Shown here piece after piece: positions 61,542 through 64,000 of a stretch of DNA of 64,000 nucleotides. The DNA comes from Nafulsella turpanensis ZLM-10. Lineage in GTDB: Bacteria > Bacteroidota > Bacteroidia > Cytophagales > Cyclobacteriaceae. The notes beneath the pieces are model-generated. The model was not told where the DNA came from. It ran no database searches and worked only from the letters and a program-made list of their open reading frames with translations. Every line of letters begins with the position of its first letter. Position 1 is the first letter of the stretch. Where the stretch lies: positions 152,300 through 216,299 of the forward strand of contig NZ_ANNU01000008.1 in assembly GCF_000346615.1 (NCBI RefSeq). Direction: 5' to 3'. Position numbers and translations under genes: made by a program.

Positions 61542-62831
61542 TTAGCGATTCATCAGCTCCTCAATTTCGTCGGCTTCAATAGGGATATTCCGCATCAGGT
61601 CAAAAAGACCATCTTCAGTAATGACCACATCATTCTCCAGGCGAACACCAATACTTTCGTTTTGAATGTAAATGCCTGGCTCTACGGTAAAGACCATTCC
61701 TGGCTCGAACTTCCGGTAAATATTTCCTACATCGTGCACATCGAGTCCAATGTGGTGAGAAGTTCCATGCATAAAGTATTTTTTATAGGCAGGGTTCTCC
61801 GGGTTCTGGTTTTTTACATCTGTTTTGTCGAGAAGGCCCAGCTTAAGCAGTTGCTCGGTCATGAGCTTCCCTACCTGTTTGTGGTATTCCGGTATGGTAT
61901 TGCCCGGGCGCAGCAGTTTAAATGCCTCGCGCTGCACGTGCAATACGGCATTGTATACCTCCTTCTGTCTTTTGGTAAAGCGGCCATTTACCGGAATGGT
62001 GCGGCTCATATCGGCATTGTAGTTGGCATATTCGGCCCCAACATCAAAAAGAATAAGGTCGCCATCTTTACACTCGCCCCTGTTCTCGATATAGTGGAGT
62101 ATACAGGCATTTGCCCCGCTGGCAATAATGGGAGTATAGCCAAAACCGCGGCTGCGGTTACGCACAAACTCATGAATAAACTCTGCCTCTATCTCGTACT
62201 CCCTTACCCCGGGCTTTACAAAATCCAGCACCCGCCGGAAACCACCTTCGGTAATATCGCAGGCCTTTTGCAGCAGGTCAATTTCGGGCTGAGATTTAAT
62301 AGGGCGCAGCTGGGTGGTTAAGGGTGCGGCGCGCTCATATTCGTGTAGCGGATATTTGTCCTGGCACCATTTGGCAAAGCGCATGTCGCGGGTTTCGGTA
62401 GTAGAAGCGTTGCGGATATGCTCATTGCTGTTCAGGTACAAATGCGCCGCCTGCGACATTAAGGTATTAAATGTTTGCTCAAACTGCGAAAGCCACATTA
62501 CGGTACGGATACCGGAGGTTTCATAAGCTTCTTCCTTGGTATATTTATGCCCTTCCCAAACAGCAATATGCTCATTGGTTTCGGTAACAAACAAAACTTC
62601 TCTGAACTTCTCATCCGGAAAATCGGGAAACAGCAGCAAAATACTTTCCTCCTGGTCGATGCCGGAAAGGTAAAATAAATCATTATTTTGCCGGAAAGGC
62701 ATGGTTCCATCGGCATTGGTGGGCATTACATCATTCGAATTAAATACTGCCAGGCTGTTAGGCTTAAGCAGGGCAGAAAAATTTTTTCGGTTGTGTACAA
62801 ACAGGTCTTTGCCTATTGGTAGGTATTTCAT
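61542..62831 (-). CDS. Xaa-Pro aminopeptidase (aminopeptidase P, M24B family)
   Basis: A 429-residue cytosolic metallopeptidase removing N-terminal residues before proline. The AMP_N domain (1-155: FYLSGIDQEESILLLFPD) precedes the pita-bread core with metal ligands in LILFDVGAEYANYNADMSRTIP (Asp pair), HGTSHHIGLDVHD (His), FTVEPGIYI (Glu) and RLENDVVIT (Glu). Length fits bacterial PepP. Monocistronic, with its own terminator. Confidence 0.94.
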   Translation of the reverse strand: MKYLPIGKDLFVHNRKNFSALLKPNSLAVFNSNDVMPTNADGTMPFRQNNDLFYLSGIDQEESILLLFPDFPDEKFREVLFVTETNEHIAVWEGHKYTKEEAYETSGIRTVMWLSQFEQTFNTLMSQAAHLYLNSNEHIRNASTTETRDMRFAKWCQDKYPLHEYERAAPLTTQLRPIKSQPEIDLLQKACDITEGGFRRVLDFVKPGVREYEIEAEFIHEFVRNRSRGFGYTPIIASGANACILHYIENRGECKDGDLILFDVGAEYANYNADMSRTIPVNGRFTKRQKEVYNAVLHVQREAFKLLRPGNTIPEYHKQVGKLMTEQLLKLGLLDKTDVKNQNPENPAYKKYFMHGTSHHIGLDVHDVGNIYRKFEPGMVFTVEPGIYIQNESIGVRLENDVVITEDGLFDLMRNIPIEADEIEELMNR

Positions 62832-63027
62832 AAAAATAAGGTTTATACAATTACTGAATGATTGCTAAGGTCTTAATTTTTTTTCTGAAATGCTATTTTA
62901 TCTACCCTCAAAGCCTCTCTACGCCAGTTTCGAAAACAGCCGTAGAAAAAGAACCTTCCGGGCTGCACCTTCGTAATAACAGGCACTCCGGGCTTTACCC
63001 TGATTTTTTAACTAAACAATTTTTAAA

Positions 63028-63870
63028 ATGAGCAAAACAGGTATATATGTTCAGCAGCAGGCAAGAAGAAATGCCGCTGACTGGATTGAAACATATGCCC
63101 GCATAGGCATTGCCGCCAAAGGGGTTGTATATGTTTTAATTGGTGTACTGGCAGCCATGACTGTTTTTGGCGCTGGTGGCGAAAATAACGGCAAAAACGG
63201 GGCTTTCCGGACAATTCTGGAGCAGCCTTTCGGTAAAATTCTGCTAGGTATTGTAATTATTGGCCTGTTGGGTTATGTAGGCTGGCGCATGATACAGGCT
63301 TTTAAGGATCCGGAAAGGAACGGCGATGACACAAAAGGTATTACCAAACGAACCGGCTTTTTTATTAGCGGGCTGGTATATCTTTTCCTTGCCTTCTCGG
63401 CACTTCGCTTACTGCTCCCCTCCCTCAGCAATGGTAGCAGCGGTGGTGGCCGGCAATTACTGGTGGCGAAAATGCTGCAGCAACCCTTTGGCCAATGGCT
63501 GGTAGGCATAGCGGCAGTTATTATTATTGGAAAAGGAATTTTTCAGCTGTACAAAGCCTACACCGGAAAGTTTAAGAATAAAATAAAGAAGCATGAAATG
63601 AGCCGGGAAGAAAAAGCCACCTTTATGCGTGCCGGGCGAATTGGCTATACCGCCAGAGGCATTGTGCTGGGTATTATTGGTTACTTTCTGCTCCGTGCCG
63701 CTTTACAGTCCGACGCCAGCGAAGCACAGGGAACTGAGGGCGCACTTAACTTCTTAAGTACCACCGGCGGACCTTACCTGATGGCGGCAGTAGCGATAGG
63801 GCTTGCCTGCTACGGCATTTTTATGTTCGTTAAATCGAAGTATCGCTATATGCCGGATGTAACTCCATAA
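63028..63870 (+). CDS. DUF1206 membrane protein
   Basis: A 280-residue integral membrane protein built of three similar units of two helices. Each unit begins R-x-G-x-x-A-[KR]-G-x-V-Y/VLG: ARIGIAAKGVVYVLIGVLA, KRTGFFISGLVYLFLAFSAL (divergent), GRIGYTARGIVLGIIGYFLL. Each also contains G-x-x-x-x-G-x-[AV]-x-x-G: FGKILLGIVIIGLLGYVGWR, FGQWLVGIAAVIIIGKGIFQ, PYLMAAVAIGLACYGIFMFV. It is the triplicated DUF1206 architecture. Function is unknown. A strong terminator follows at once. Confidence 0.92.
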   Translation: MSKTGIYVQQQARRNAADWIETYARIGIAAKGVVYVLIGVLAAMTVFGAGGENNGKNGAFRTILEQPFGKILLGIVIIGLLGYVGWRMIQAFKDPERNGDDTKGITKRTGFFISGLVYLFLAFSALRLLLPSLSNGSSGGGRQLLVAKMLQQPFGQWLVGIAAVIIIGKGIFQLYKAYTGKFKNKIKKHEMSREEKATFMRAGRIGYTARGIVLGIIGYFLLRAALQSDASEAQGTEGALNFLSTTGGPYLMAAVAIGLACYGIFMFVKSKYRYMPDVTP

Positions 63871-63891
63871 AGAATTTAGACTCTTTAGCAG

Positions 63892-63929
63892 AAAAAGAAG
63901 CATGACGAGATTCGTGCTTCTTTTTTTTT
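63892..63929 (+). terminator. terminator after the DUF1206 gene
   Basis: AAAAAGAAGCA (63892-63902) pairs with TGCTTCTTTTT (63915-63925) and is followed by more T. A 12-nt loop separates the arms. Confidence 0.9.
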
Positions 63930-63937
63930 GTTTCTGG

Positions 63938-63962
63938 TGTCCCGTCCTGAAATAGCGATACA
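63938..63962. mobile_element. possible left end of an insertion sequence
   Basis: The 25 bp starting TGTCCCGTCCTGAAATAGC and ending GATACA have the TGT...ACA form of terminal inverted repeats (as in IS3-like elements). They lie right before a short ORF at the window edge. The other end and any target duplication are outside. This is a tentative reading. Confidence 0.25.
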
Positions 63963-63976
63963 CAAAAAGAAACGTT

Positions 63977-64000
63977 ATGAGACAAGGAGAAGAGCCAGAG
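63977..64000 (+). CDS. start of a gene at the right edge (partial)
   Basis: ATG at 63977 begins an open frame MRQGEEPE that runs off the window, preceded by an AT-rich leader. If the 25-bp TGT...ACA element upstream is an insertion-sequence end, this could be a transposase gene. Eight codons are too few to identify it. Confidence 0.3.

Noticed and set aside
1..64000. tRNA, rRNA, CRISPR arrays or prophage
   Set aside because: No tRNA-like cloverleaf, rRNA stretch, regularly spaced repeat or phage gene block was noticed in the window.

Overview
The window looks like chromosome of a Bacteroidota bacterium, most likely order Cytophagales. The signs are TAnnTTTG-type promoter elements, few Shine-Dalgarno sites, many lipoproteins, a choice-of-anchor B protein with a type IX (Por) secretion tail, TonB-receptor and DUF4136 genes, and arsenosugar (ArsS) genes. 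I call 50 protein genes (47 complete or nearly certain, one partial at each edge, and one 56-residue lipoprotein). I see no rRNA, tRNA, CRISPR array or prophage. One possible insertion-sequence end lies at the extreme right edge.

Layout. 1-7.6 kb: the 5' part of a MeaB GTPase gene, a FecB/BtuF-type binding lipoprotein, a guanidinium-type SMR exporter, a small P-loop kinase, an unknown minus-strand protein, a DUF4136 lipoprotein, a YkgJ-type cysteine-cluster protein, and then the FecCD permease and ATPase that probably serve the distant binding protein. 7.6-10.9 kb: a FAD/NAD(P)H oxidoreductase paired with a membrane polyferredoxin. 10.9-18.3 kb: a palindromic repeat element, three overlapping membrane/GT2 glycosyltransferase genes, and an arsenosugar block (AhpD-like, ArsS, rhodanese lipoprotein, TIGR04282-type glycosyltransferase, lipoprotein). 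18.3-25 kb: a secreted sorting-tail protein, MOSC protein, GNAT acetyltransferase, HemJ, SCO protein, cytochrome c and two paralogous coiled-coil lipoproteins.

25-31.5 kb: an AT-rich stretch with a tiny lipoprotein and a TPR lipoprotein, then an AraC regulator flanked by two paralogous secreted proteins sharing a C-x-F-C-G-x2-G-P-E-T motif, an M28 peptidase and a membrane-bound hydrolase. 31.5-42 kb: a LysR regulator, divergent PRPP synthetase, CAP-domain and ATP10/thioredoxin-like secreted proteins, a response-regulator/thioredoxin-reductase fusion, flavin reductase, TonB receptor and UV endonuclease UvsE. 42.4-49 kb: an NtrC-type sigma54 activator, an H-NOX-like protein that lacks the heme ligand, and a 1513-residue cytosolic hybrid kinase. 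49-56 kb: a six-hairpin glycosidase, an ACE-like M2 peptidase, an unknown exported protein and a second M28 peptidase. 56.4-60.4 kb: a membrane hybrid kinase facing a second NtrC-type activator. 60.6-64 kb: an exported PepSY-like protein, aminopeptidase P, a DUF1206 protein and a possible IS end.

The most unusual content is (i) the apparently heme-free H-NOX plus hybrid kinase, next to a sigma54 activator; (ii) the AraC regulator whose HMA-like metal domain has lost both cysteines, with its two CxFCG neighbours; (iii) a candidate structured RNA with a C(UUCG)G loop near 34.3 kb; and (iv) a response regulator fused to a thioredoxin-reductase fold that has no active-site CxxC. All functional statements come from reading motifs in the sequence; no database search was run.
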